In this document: in pieces, positions 1-7,537 of the stretch | How the letters are laid out: every line of letters starts with the position of its first letter | How positions within the stretch are numbered: the first letter of the stretch is position 1 | DNA from: Gemmatimonadota bacterium | Lineage (GTDB): Bacteria > Gemmatimonadota > Gemmatimonadetes > Gemmatimonadales > Gemmatimonadaceae | Assembly (NCBI GenBank): GCA_020161135.1 | Contig: JAIUOB010000001.1 | Location: 248,001-312,000 of the forward strand | DNA: 64,000 nucleotides | Direction: 5' to 3' | Program-made: the position numbers and the translations under genes | Notes under the pieces: model-generated | What the model was told of the DNA's origin: nothing | Database searches by the model: none | The model's input: the letters and a program-made list of their open reading frames with translations, nothing else

Positions 1-158
1 GCGTGGACCAGCTTGGGGAGCCCCATCTGCGCGACACCGAGCAGCACACCGACATCGCGGGCGAAGCGCAGGAACTGGCGGCGACTCACGCCGCGCGTTT
101 CGAGATGCTCCTGCAGGGTTTGATCCGCAGTCCACGGATCGGCGGAGAGGGTGAGCAT
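1..158 (-). CDS. [NiFe]-hydrogenase small subunit, N-terminal fragment (partial)
   Basis: Only the first 52 codons lie in the window; the gene runs off the left edge. From the ATG at 158 the peptide carries a twin-arginine signal (S-R-R-Q-F-L-R at residues 25-31) followed by a hydrophobic stretch with little charge. The leader resembles the RRxFLK Tat leaders of membrane-bound uptake [NiFe]-hydrogenase small subunits, which carry FeS clusters and are exported folded with the large subunit. None of the FeS cysteines are visible here, so the call rests on the leader and on the divergent nickel transporter. Another Tat-exported protein is possible. Confidence 0.6.
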   Translation of the reverse strand, partial: MLTLSADPWTADQTLQEHLETRGVSRRQFLRFARDVGVLLGVAQMGLPKLVH

Positions 159-355
159 GGGCGTCCTCGGAGACGCGCAGGTGGGAGTACACGTGGCCGC
201 ATGCCGGACACGGAGGGGTGGGGTGCCTCAGTGTCTCGCGGGAACGGTCGCGCCACCGTAGGGGGAGCGGGCGCGTCACCGTCGGGGATTTCCTCACCGC
301 GCGACGGCGTTTCCCTCCATGCTGTCCCCGCGCAGATCGCACACGTTCGTGCGTC

Positions 356-994
356 ATGTCGCGCCTGCTCCTGCTCACCGCCTTCACACTGGGCGCCGCG
401 CATGCGGTGGCCCCCGATCACCTTGCCGCGGTCGGTGTGTTCGTGTCCCGGGCCCGCAGCACGCGCGAAGCCCTCACGCATGGCGCGCGCTGGGGCGTGG
501 GGCATGCGCTCACGCTCACGCTCGCCGGGCTGGCAGTGCTGTTCGCGGCCGGCGCGTGGCCGCAGCTGCTGAGCCTGCGGGCGGAGTGGCTGGTCGGCGT
601 CGTGCTCATCGGGCTGGGGGCGCGTACGGTCTGGCGGGCGGCGCGTGACCACATGCCGAGCTCGGCGGCCGCACATGCGCACTCGCACGCGAACTCGCAG
701 GCACACCGTCACCCTTTGCTCGGCATCGGCATGCTGCACGGCCTGGCCGGCTCCGGAGCGATGGCGGCCATGGTTCCGCTGGGTACGGGGCAGCATCCGT
801 GGCAGGCGGCGCTGTGGCTCGCGCTCTTTGGCGCGGGGACGATCGCCGCGATGGCGCTCATTGCCGGTGCCGCCGGCTGGTCGTTGCGCGCAGCCGCGGC
901 TCGCTCGACGGAGCGCCTGCGGGTCGTCGTGGCCGCGGCCGGTCTCGCGTCGATGGCGGTGGGCGCGCTGTGGCTCACGCAGACCACCTGGTGA
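356..994 (+). CDS. NicO/NiCoT-like nickel/cobalt transporter
   Basis: Membrane protein of 212 residues with about six hydrophobic segments. TM1 carries H-A-V-A-P-D-H-L (residues 16-23), the equivalent of the HX4DH metal signature of nickel/cobalt permeases. A histidine-rich hydrophilic loop with repeated H-A-H/S-H sits near the middle, as in many NicO/HupE-type proteins. The start at 356 puts a hydrophobic segment directly at the N-terminus; the frame is open upstream but lacks signal character. It is divergent from a likely [NiFe]-hydrogenase gene, so its probable job is nickel supply for hydrogenase maturation. Cobalt cannot be excluded. Confidence 0.75.
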   Translation: MSRLLLLTAFTLGAAHAVAPDHLAAVGVFVSRARSTREALTHGARWGVGHALTLTLAGLAVLFAAGAWPQLLSLRAEWLVGVVLIGLGARTVWRAARDHMPSSAAAHAHSHANSQAHRHPLLGIGMLHGLAGSGAMAAMVPLGTGQHPWQAALWLALFGAGTIAAMALIAGAAGWSLRAAAARSTERLRVVVAAAGLASMAVGALWLTQTTW

Positions 995-1014
995 CACGCA
1001 CCTGGTGAAACGCA

Positions 1015-1048
1015 CACCGGGTCGCCTCCCGCAGGAAGCGACCCGGTG
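1015..1048. terminator. Convergent hairpin terminator
   Basis: Perfect 11-bp arms (CACCGGGTCGC at 1015-1025 and its complement at 1038-1048) around a 12-nt loop. It lies between the converging transporter gene and the PEP-CTERM gene. There is no T-tract. Confidence 0.6.
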
Positions 1049-1120
1049 ATGACGCCACGTGCGCGCGTCAGCGCGACATCGTGCTGCTCAGCGACGCATC
1101 AGCGACGCATCAGCAGGGAA

Positions 1121-1930
1121 TCAGATGCGACGACGGCGACGCGCCGCGATGCCGAGCCCCGCGAGCCCCGCCACCATGAGCGCCCACGTCGACGGCTCCG
1201 GCACGACGTTCGTGGCCGAGGCGGCCGCGTACTGTCCGTTGCCGAAGAACTGCGTCGTGTAGCCAGCACCGTTGGAACCGCCCTGCGACAGCGTGTTGCC
1301 GTTGTTCGAGTAGAGCCCCGACACGCCGGTAAACAGCCCCGCGCCGTACGGCCCCTGTCCCGCGAACGTCGTGGTGTTCGTCACGCCGCTGATGCCGTTG
1401 TATTGCGGCGCCGCCTGGATCCCGAAGTAGCCTAGGAACGTGTTGAACGCCGCCGCTTCGGCCGCCGGGCCACCCAGCCCCGTGCCGAAGTTGACGAACA
1501 CGCTGCCACCACCGAGCACATAGGCCTGCAGATCCGCCTGCAGCTGCGCGTTGCTGCCCGCTCCCGCCGAGCTCGCATCGACGAACACCGCGTTGTACCC
1601 GCTCAGCCCGGCCCATCCGCCGGCGGTGTTGTTCTGCGTGACGGTGAAGGAGTAACCGCCGGTGCTCAGGTCGGTGGCGACGCTCGCCGGCGGGAAGCCG
1701 AAGTTGCCGCTGGCGATGAGCACCGAGCCGGAGAGTCCGCCGGTGAGCCACGACGCGACGTTGCGGGTGAACTGGGTGACGTTCGCGCCGCCGGCCTGCG
1801 CGATGCCGGTGCCGCTGAGCGTCCATTCGTCATGGTTGACGAAGATGCGCCCCTGGGCCTGCACCGTCGTGGCGGCCGAGGTGAGCAGGGTGAGCACGGC
1901 AAGGCCGCGAAGGAGCGATCGACGGAGCAT
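1121..1930 (-). CDS. PEP-CTERM sorting domain protein
   Basis: Secreted protein of 269 residues. A signal peptide (MLRRSLLRGLAVLTLLTSAA, cleavage near VQA-Q) is followed by a Gly/Ser/Asn-rich body. The C-terminus has the full tripartite sorting signal: V-P-E-P-S, a hydrophobic helix and R-R-R-R-R. In this class exosortase recognises PEP and anchors or releases the protein during surface or exopolysaccharide export. The body contains a stretch like the DUF4350/GATase-like beta-strand repeats (YNAVFVDASS, GGGSVFVNFG), but I cannot name a family. The ATG at 1930 is chosen because it starts the signal peptide. A sigma-54-type promoter lies 58 nt upstream. No exosortase gene is in the window. Confidence 0.85.
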   Translation of the reverse strand: MLRRSLLRGLAVLTLLTSAATTVQAQGRIFVNHDEWTLSGTGIAQAGGANVTQFTRNVASWLTGGLSGSVLIASGNFGFPPASVATDLSTGGYSFTVTQNNTAGGWAGLSGYNAVFVDASSAGAGSNAQLQADLQAYVLGGGSVFVNFGTGLGGPAAEAAAFNTFLGYFGIQAAPQYNGISGVTNTTTFAGQGPYGAGLFTGVSGLYSNNGNTLSQGGSNGAGYTTQFFGNGQYAAASATNVVPEPSTWALMVAGLAGLGIAARRRRRI

Positions 1931-1987
1931 GGGTATTCCTGAAGGTGACAGTTTCGGACAACGGGAGCGGGACAATCGCTGTGACGT

Positions 1988-2002
1988 GCAAGTCGTGCGC
2001 CA
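1988..2002 (-). promoter_or_regulatory. Putative sigma-54 promoter for the PEP-CTERM gene
   Basis: Read on the minus strand: TGGCGC-N5-TTGC, with the -24 GG and -12 GC exactly 12 bases apart, followed by A. It matches TGGCAC-N5-TTGC except at one base and lies 58 nt before the start codon at 1930. Confidence 0.55.
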
Positions 2003-2167
2003 TGGGCGGTTGTGCGGCAGCAGCAAGCGAAATGGGCCGAGCCGATGTCGGCTGCGTGACGTGCGACACATGAGTCTGCTGCAGCGGGAGAACGGGATCG
2101 CCGCACGCGGGCCACAGTGTCGCGCACATGCAGCGAACCCGACCACAACTGCCGCGGGGGGCGGGCG

Positions 2168-3382
2168 TTACCCGCCGTCAGCCACCTGCAGACCGACGTG
2201 CAGCGACACGAATTCCCCGGCTCGCTGCGGTGCGAACCCCAGCAGGAAGCGCAGCCGCCCGGCATCGATATCCGCCTGCGTCATGGTCGAGCGATCACAC
2301 TGCACGAGGAAGGCCTCGCGCGGCGTGGTGCCGGCGAACGCGCCCTGACGCCAGAGCGCGTCCAGGAAGGCGTGGACCACGCTGCGCACCGCCGTCCACA
2401 GCGGCTCACCCTGCGGTTCGAACACCACCCACTGCAGGCCGCGCACCACGCTCTCCTCGATGTGCAGGGCGAGGCGCCGCACCGGCACGTACTTCCACAC
2501 CGAGCCGAGCGCATCGTCGCCCTGCAGCGTGCGGGCACCCCAGACGGCCGGCCCGACGCGTGGCAGCACGCGCAGCGCGTTGAAGCCGCGCGGATTCAGC
2601 ATCGCCTGCGCCGCGTCGTCGATGGGCCACGCGACGTCGAGCGCACTCATGAGGCGCGCGTCGAGTCCCGCCGGCGCCTTCCACACCCCGCGCTGCAGGT
2701 CGGTGCGCGCAAACACACCGGCCACCGCGCCGCACGCCGCACACGTCCGCCGTGCATTGCCCTGGAGCGGATCGGCCGCCACGATGCGCGGCACATACAG
2801 CGCCGCGTTCGCGCAGGCGTCGCCGGGCGTGATGACCTGCGCAACCGCAGCCGGCGTCACGTCGGCAACCGCACCCCACGTCGCCGGCGCATCGACGAGA
2901 AGCAGCGCCCGTCGCGTCACCGCGAACTGCGCGGCGGCATCCCACGTGCTGCGCTGCACGTCGCCCTCGGCGCCAAGCACCGGCGGAATGCACAGCAGGT
3001 CGAAGTGGTCGGCCTGCGTGAGCAGCCAGAGCCCGCGCTGCGCGGCCTCGAGCGACGGGTGCGCGAGGTCGACGTTGGTGGGCGGCGCGCCCGCGTCGTC
3101 GTCACCCGCGTCGTCAACGGCGCCGCCGTGCCGCACACGCGCAATCACCGCGATGCGGCCGCCCTCGAGGAAGAAATGGCGCACCGCATAGCTCATTGCG
3201 CTCTCGGCCAGCAGGCCGCCGAACACCTGCTCGAACTCCGGCATGCTGCGCACCACGACCGGTCGGTCGGTCGGGCCACGCCGCGCATGTCCCACGAACG
3301 CGGTCACGCCGGTGGGCGCCGCCACGATGGGCGGCGGCCCACTGGGTCGCTCCTCGATGAAGACGCGGGGGAAGTCGGTCAC
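2168..3382 (-). CDS. Orphan contractile-tail sheath protein (phage/eCIS type)
   Basis: 404 residues. The N-terminus (VFIEERPSGPPPIVAAPTGV then TAFVGHARRGPTDRP) and the C-terminal domain (SVWKYVPVRRL, IEESVVRGLQWVVFEPQGE, FLVQCDRSTMTQADIDAGRL) are hallmark motifs of contractile tail sheath subunits, which polymerise around an inner tube and shorten to drive it through a membrane. The middle V-A-G-V-F-A-R-T-D-x-x-R-G-V-W-K-A-P segment is also sheath-typical. The length suits the short sheaths of extracellular contractile injection systems. The GTG start at 3382 is 15 nt after the lipoprotein gene, so co-transcription is likely. No tube, baseplate, spike or ATPase gene lies within reach, so the particle, if any, must be encoded elsewhere. 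Confidence 0.88.
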   Translation of the reverse strand: MTDFPRVFIEERPSGPPPIVAAPTGVTAFVGHARRGPTDRPVVVRSMPEFEQVFGGLLAESAMSYAVRHFFLEGGRIAVIARVRHGGAVDDAGDDDAGAPPTNVDLAHPSLEAAQRGLWLLTQADHFDLLCIPPVLGAEGDVQRSTWDAAAQFAVTRRALLLVDAPATWGAVADVTPAAVAQVITPGDACANAALYVPRIVAADPLQGNARRTCAACGAVAGVFARTDLQRGVWKAPAGLDARLMSALDVAWPIDDAAQAMLNPRGFNALRVLPRVGPAVWGARTLQGDDALGSVWKYVPVRRLALHIEESVVRGLQWVVFEPQGEPLWTAVRSVVHAFLDALWRQGAFAGTTPREAFLVQCDRSTMTQADIDAGRLRFLLGFAPQRAGEFVSLHVGLQVADGG

Positions 3383-3397
3383 CCGCGCAATGTGCAG

Positions 3398-3964
3398 CTA
3401 CTGGCTGACCGTCGCCACGAAGGTGACGTCGATGTCCGTCTCGCCGGCGCATGACGTGGCGGTGGCCACCTTCACCGCGCCGTCGTAGTGGCACAGCACG
3501 ACACGCCAGTTGCCGGCCCCGGTTACCGCCGTGCCCGCCACGACCGCGCTGAAGGTCGTGCCCAACGGACGCCCCTGCGGGTCGTTGTTGGTCGGCGTGA
3601 CGGTGATCCCGGTGTTGGCCGCCGTGTAGAAGACGCGATGCTCGTTGGCCTCCGCGACGACCTCGACCGTGATGTCCTCGGCGGGCGACACCAGGCGATT
3701 CTCGAACTTCACACTGCCCGTGTAGGTCACGCCGCGCGCGAGCGTGAAGGTGCCCACCTGCGCCGTCGGCGCGTTCGGGCCATTGCCGTCCGCGTCGTCG
3801 ATGTACACGGTGATCGGCGTGCCGCCGCTGGCGGGCGTGAGCGTGAGCGTAACGCGCGAAATGACCTCGGACTCACCGCCGGGCGCGGTGGACGAGTCGC
3901 CGCACGCCGACACGGCGAGAAGCGACGGGAGCACGAGAGCGGCGCGCAGGACACGGGACGACAT
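3398..3964 (-). CDS. Lipoprotein accompanying the TonB receptor
   Basis: 188 residues with a lipoprotein signal (LLAVSAC-G, Cys near residue 21). The body includes Y-I-D-D-A-D-G-N-G-P-N-A-P and paired P-A-E-D-I-T-V-E-V and A-G-E-T-D-I-D-V-T-F motifs. These match a small lipoprotein family, common in Bacteroidota, often annotated 'type 1 periplasmic binding fold superfamily' and usually encoded beside a TonB-dependent receptor. The gene is 68 nt downstream of such a receptor on the same strand. A surface or periplasmic substrate-capture partner is the likely role; the substrate is unknown. Confidence 0.72.
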   Translation of the reverse strand: MSSRVLRAALVLPSLLAVSACGDSSTAPGGESEVISRVTLTLTPASGGTPITVYIDDADGNGPNAPTAQVGTFTLARGVTYTGSVKFENRLVSPAEDITVEVVAEANEHRVFYTAANTGITVTPTNNDPQGRPLGTTFSAVVAGTAVTGAGNWRVVLCHYDGAVKVATATSCAGETDIDVTFVATVSQ

Positions 3965-4032
3965 GGCGGGACTCCGTCGAGAAGGGAAAGGGTGCAGCAC
4001 GGCGAACAGGGCGGGGTGATGCCGCGGGGAGA

Positions 4033-6393
4033 TCAGAACGGCACCGACAGGCGCGCGACGATGTCTCGTCCCGCGTCGTCGACGAACAGGCGATAACGGC
4101 TGAGGTAGTCGCGATAGCGCGCGTCGAGCGCGTTGGTGACCGAAAGCGACGCATCCACCGGATGCCCGAAGAGCCGCCAACCATCGCTCCCGATGTCGAG
4201 GCCGGCGAGCGTGTAGCCGGCAGTGGGCAGCGCGTACACGGTGCCGGTGGGCACGCGATGCTGGCGGCGCACGAACTGCACGTTCGTGCCGACACGCCAC
4301 TGTCCCCACTGCGCGTGGGCGCCCTCGCGTTGCACGCCCACGGTGGCGCGGTCGGCCGGCATGTCGAACAGCGGCGCGCCCGTGCGCCGGTCGGTGCCAC
4401 GCACCGCCGTACCGTTGAGCGTGAGCGACACGCCGCGCACCACGGGCCACTCGCTCGCCAGCTCGAGGCCGCTGAGTCGCGCGTCGGTCTGCGTGTAGCG
4501 ATAGCCGGGAAAGGTGCCGCGAATGGTGAACACCGGCTCGGTGGGACGCAGGTAGATGAACCCGTCGATCTGGTTGCGATACGCAGCCAGGTCGACCTGC
4601 CCGCGCGCGCCGCGGTAGCGCAGCGTCGCCTCGGCACCCAACGACACCTCCTCGCGCAGCGTCGCGCTGCCGAGTTCGTACTGCGCGGTGCCGTGATGCA
4701 CGCCCTGCGCATAGCGCTCGTTCACCGTGGGGGGCCGCCACGCGCGCGCGACGCGCACCGACGCATCGAACCCATCGGCGATGAGATACGCAGCGCCCAG
4801 CGACCCGGACACATTCTGCCAGCGACGCGTCCCTGCCGGACTGCGGATGCCCAGGTCGGCGTAGGCGATCGTGGTCTGGCGAATCACGTCGGCGCGCGCG
4901 CCGCCAAGCAGCGACAGGCGTCCGACGGCCAGCTCCTCCTGCGCATACACGGCGCCCTGGAAGAGATCGAAGCCGGGAATCAGGAAGGCCTTGCCGAGCG
5001 TCTGGTTCCCCTGCACCACCGCACTGCTTCCCACCGTGCCCTGCAGCCCCTTCCACCGCGCATGCGTGAGGCGCGCATCGAGGGTGTTCGTGTAGAGCTT
5101 CAGGTTGAACGCGGGCTCGTCGCGGAATCGAAGCGGGCCGTGATTGTCGTACTCGCGCCGATGGTTGTACTGCAGGGCATACACCACCTCGAGCGACTGC
5201 CCACGGGGCAGCGCGAGTTCCGTGCGCGCGCGCAGGGTGGTGTGGGCCACCCGCTGGCTCGGCCGTCCGATGGTGTAGCTGAAGGCGGAGTCGGTGGGCG
5301 GCGCGGTCATCGCGCGCGCGAGGTCGTCCGCGTTGCCCACGTGCGCCTGGCGCAACACGCCCAGCTCGGTGGCGAAGTGCGACAGCGTCACGATGCTGTG
5401 CCCGCCGCGATGCGCCGCGCCCAGGGCAAGACTGCCATTGCGTTCGCGAAAGCCGGTGTTGGCCAGCGCGTAGTCGGGCGCGGCACTGTTGCCCGCCATG
5501 CGCGTGGTGACGCGCAACCGATAGCCCGTGCGGCCGATGCCGGGGAGCGCGAGATCGGCCCCCTGCACCATCGCGGACACGGCGCCCTGACGACTGTTGG
5601 CGAAGGTGTTGAGGGCGACGGTGCCGTGCGCCCCACCACTCTCGGGCACGGGCGCAGGCTCCACGCGCACCACACCGCCCAGCGCGTCCGCCCCGTACAG
5701 CACGGTGGCGGCGCCGCGCACCACCGTGATGCTGTTGGCTTCGAAGCTGTCGATGTTGGGCGCGTGCTCGGTGCCCCACTGCTGGTCTTCCTGCCGCACC
5801 CCGCCGTTGGTGACGAGCACGCGCTGCGAGTTGAGCCCGCGAATGACCGGCTTGGCGATGCTCGGCCCGAACTGGATGACGGCCACCCCCGGCAGGTTGC
5901 GGATCGCGTCGCCGAGGGTTTGTCCGCGCACGCGGGCCAGTGTGGCGGCGTCGAGCGTCGAGGTGGCGGTGGTGCGGTCGCTGGCCGGCGCGGCGTCGGT
6001 GCGCACATCGACAGCCGCGAGGGCCGTGGTGGCGAGCGCGAGGTGGACCGTGAGCAGTCGATCGGCGGTGCGCAGGTCGACAGGTTCGGTGTGCGGCGCG
6101 TAGCCGGGGATGCGAATCCGCAGTTGGAGCACGGCGGGCGGGAGGTCGCGCACGTCGAAGCGCCCGCGGTCGTCCGAGCGTAGCCGCGCGACGGTGGTGC
6201 CCGCCGCGTCGGTGAGGAGCACCTCGGCGCCCGCGACCGGGCGCCCGGTGGCAGAGTCCTCGACGACGCCATGGACGTGGCGCCGATCGCCGTGGAGGAC
6301 GCCCTGCGCAGGGAGCGCGCTGGCGGCGCTTCCCAGCAGGAGGAGGCCCAGTACGGCGCGCAGGAGACGGTGGGCGGATCGGGTGGCGGTCAC
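4033..6393 (-). CDS. TonB-dependent receptor, ZnuD-like
   Basis: 786-residue outer-membrane transporter. Order: signal peptide (about 1-30, ending SALPAQ), carboxypeptidase-regulatory-like domain (about 38-115, GVVEDSATGRPVAGAEVLL), plug (T-L-G-D-A-I-R-N-L-P-G-V, then V-I-R-G-L-N-S-Q-R-V-L-V), and a 22-strand-type barrel ending in the usual terminal Phe (ARLSVPF). The plug sequence and overall length resemble the ZnuD/zinc-receptor branch, but metal specificity is inferred only. GTG at 6393 is chosen because it begins the signal peptide; an ATG 52 codons upstream would add a non-hydrophobic leader. A GTAACG/CGTTAC inverted repeat lies directly upstream. First gene of a probable three-gene unit. 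Confidence 0.85.
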   Translation of the reverse strand: MTATRSAHRLLRAVLGLLLLGSAASALPAQGVLHGDRRHVHGVVEDSATGRPVAGAEVLLTDAAGTTVARLRSDDRGRFDVRDLPPAVLQLRIRIPGYAPHTEPVDLRTADRLLTVHLALATTALAAVDVRTDAAPASDRTTATSTLDAATLARVRGQTLGDAIRNLPGVAVIQFGPSIAKPVIRGLNSQRVLVTNGGVRQEDQQWGTEHAPNIDSFEANSITVVRGAATVLYGADALGGVVRVEPAPVPESGGAHGTVALNTFANSRQGAVSAMVQGADLALPGIGRTGYRLRVTTRMAGNSAAPDYALANTGFRERNGSLALGAAHRGGHSIVTLSHFATELGVLRQAHVGNADDLARAMTAPPTDSAFSYTIGRPSQRVAHTTLRARTELALPRGQSLEVVYALQYNHRREYDNHGPLRFRDEPAFNLKLYTNTLDARLTHARWKGLQGTVGSSAVVQGNQTLGKAFLIPGFDLFQGAVYAQEELAVGRLSLLGGARADVIRQTTIAYADLGIRSPAGTRRWQNVSGSLGAAYLIADGFDASVRVARAWRPPTVNERYAQGVHHGTAQYELGSATLREEVSLGAEATLRYRGARGQVDLAAYRNQIDGFIYLRPTEPVFTIRGTFPGYRYTQTDARLSGLELASEWPVVRGVSLTLNGTAVRGTDRRTGAPLFDMPADRATVGVQREGAHAQWGQWRVGTNVQFVRRQHRVPTGTVYALPTAGYTLAGLDIGSDGWRLFGHPVDASLSVTNALDARYRDYLSRYRLFVDDAGRDIVARLSVPF

Positions 6394-6398
6394 AATCG

Positions 6399-6416
6399 GT
6401 AACGATAACCCGTTAC
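6399..6416. promoter_or_regulatory. Inverted repeat before the TonB receptor (possible metal-regulator operator)
   Basis: GTAACG-N6-CGTTAC ends 5 nt before the receptor's GTG start. The position suits an operator. Assigning it to a Zur/Fur-family protein is inference from the ZnuD-like receptor. Confidence 0.35.
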
Positions 6417-6632
6417 TGAACAGATCTCCAAGAGACCGCGTCCCGATGGCCAGTGCCCCGGACGTTGGGGCGGCGCGGGCTCGACACCGTGGACCGGGCG
6501 CAACGTGTGCGCCGCGTGAGTGCTGCGGCGTGCCGAATACTGCTTGCAATCCAACAACTGGAAGTGCTTTTGCTACGGCACGTTATCTCTCATCACGAGA
6601 CGCTCATGGCTTGCGCTGCTGGCCGGCGCGAG

Positions 6633-6647
6633 CGGCAGAAAAATTGC
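6633..6647 (+). promoter_or_regulatory. Putative sigma-54 promoter for the second PEP-CTERM gene
   Basis: CGGCAG-AAAAA-TTGC followed by A. The GG and GC are exactly 12 bases apart and the site lies 41 nt before the ATG at 6688. A weaker match (TGGAAG-N5-TTGC) is at 6559-6573. Confidence 0.55.
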
Positions 6648-6687
6648 AGTGTTTGTGATAGCCGTCCCCTTCCTCAGAGGATCCACC

Positions 6688-7380
6688 ATGCGTTCAGTGG
6701 TCCGTTCCCTCGCCGTTGCCGCATCGCTGGCCATCAGCGCGTCGCCCGCCTTCGGTCAGATCGTCGTCGGCAACAACAACGCGTCGAACTGCTTCCCGTT
6801 CAACTGCGGGTCGATCACCCGCTACCAGCAGATCTACGACGCCTCGGCCTTCGGCTCGAACCCCTTCCTGATCACCACGATCGGGTTCTTCTCGGCCGGC
6901 CCCACGTCGTACAACACGAGCACGGTGTCGCTCACCATCGGCACGACCAACGTCGGGCCGCTCGCGATCCTGCCGGTGGGTACCAACCCCATCAGCAACG
7001 CGCAGACGTTCTTCACCAACGTCACGCTGACCGGGACCATCACCGACCCCACGTTCGGTGGCACGCCGTACCTGTACGACCCGAGCCAGGGCAACCTGAT
7101 CCTCGACTGGACGTTCTCGCCGTACGGCAGCTACCAGTACACGAACGGCTACATGCAGGCTGATGGCACGCCGTTCAACACGACCTCCTGCAGCGGCGTG
7201 ACCGGTCGCGCGTGGAACTCGGTCGTCGAGGGGTCGGCCAACGACGGCTGCGGCGCACTCGTCACGGCCTTCAACGGCCGCCGGCCGAACATCAACGTCG
7301 TGCCCGAGCCGGCGTCCGTGCTGCTCGTCGGCGCGGGGCTGGCCACGCTGCTCGGCGTCGCGCGTCGTCGTCGCGCCTGA
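6688..7380 (+). CDS. PEP-CTERM sorting domain protein
   Basis: 230 residues: signal peptide (to about residue 23, SPAFGQ), an Asn/Ser/Thr-rich body with paired cysteines (N-C-F-P-F-N-C-G; T-S-C-S-G; D-G-C-G-A) that may form disulfides outside the cell, and a C-terminal V-P-E-P-A-S, helix and R-R-R-R. No named domain recognised. The ATG at 6688 follows an AGAGGA ribosome-binding site and opens the signal peptide. The gene ends in a strong hairpin terminator and is probably monocistronic. Confidence 0.85.
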   Translation: MRSVVRSLAVAASLAISASPAFGQIVVGNNNASNCFPFNCGSITRYQQIYDASAFGSNPFLITTIGFFSAGPTSYNTSTVSLTIGTTNVGPLAILPVGTNPISNAQTFFTNVTLTGTITDPTFGGTPYLYDPSQGNLILDWTFSPYGSYQYTNGYMQADGTPFNTTSCSGVTGRAWNSVVEGSANDGCGALVTAFNGRRPNINVVPEPASVLLVGAGLATLLGVARRRRA

Positions 7381-7419
7381 ACCATCGCGCACACGGCTGC
7401 CGGACTCCGGCAGCGCACC

Positions 7420-7445
7420 GCGCCCCGTCTGCATGGACGGGGCGC
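7420..7445 (+). terminator. Rho-independent terminator
   Basis: GCGCCCCGTC (7420-7429) pairs perfectly with GACGGGGCGC (7436-7445) across a 6-nt loop and is followed by TTTGTGTTT. Confidence 0.8.
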
Positions 7446-7537
7446 TTTGTGTTTGCGGACAGAAACCGGGCAAGACCGTGCGACGCACGCGGGCAGCATG
7501 AGTCGCGGTCCGGCGTTGCGAGGCGCAGCTTCCCTGC

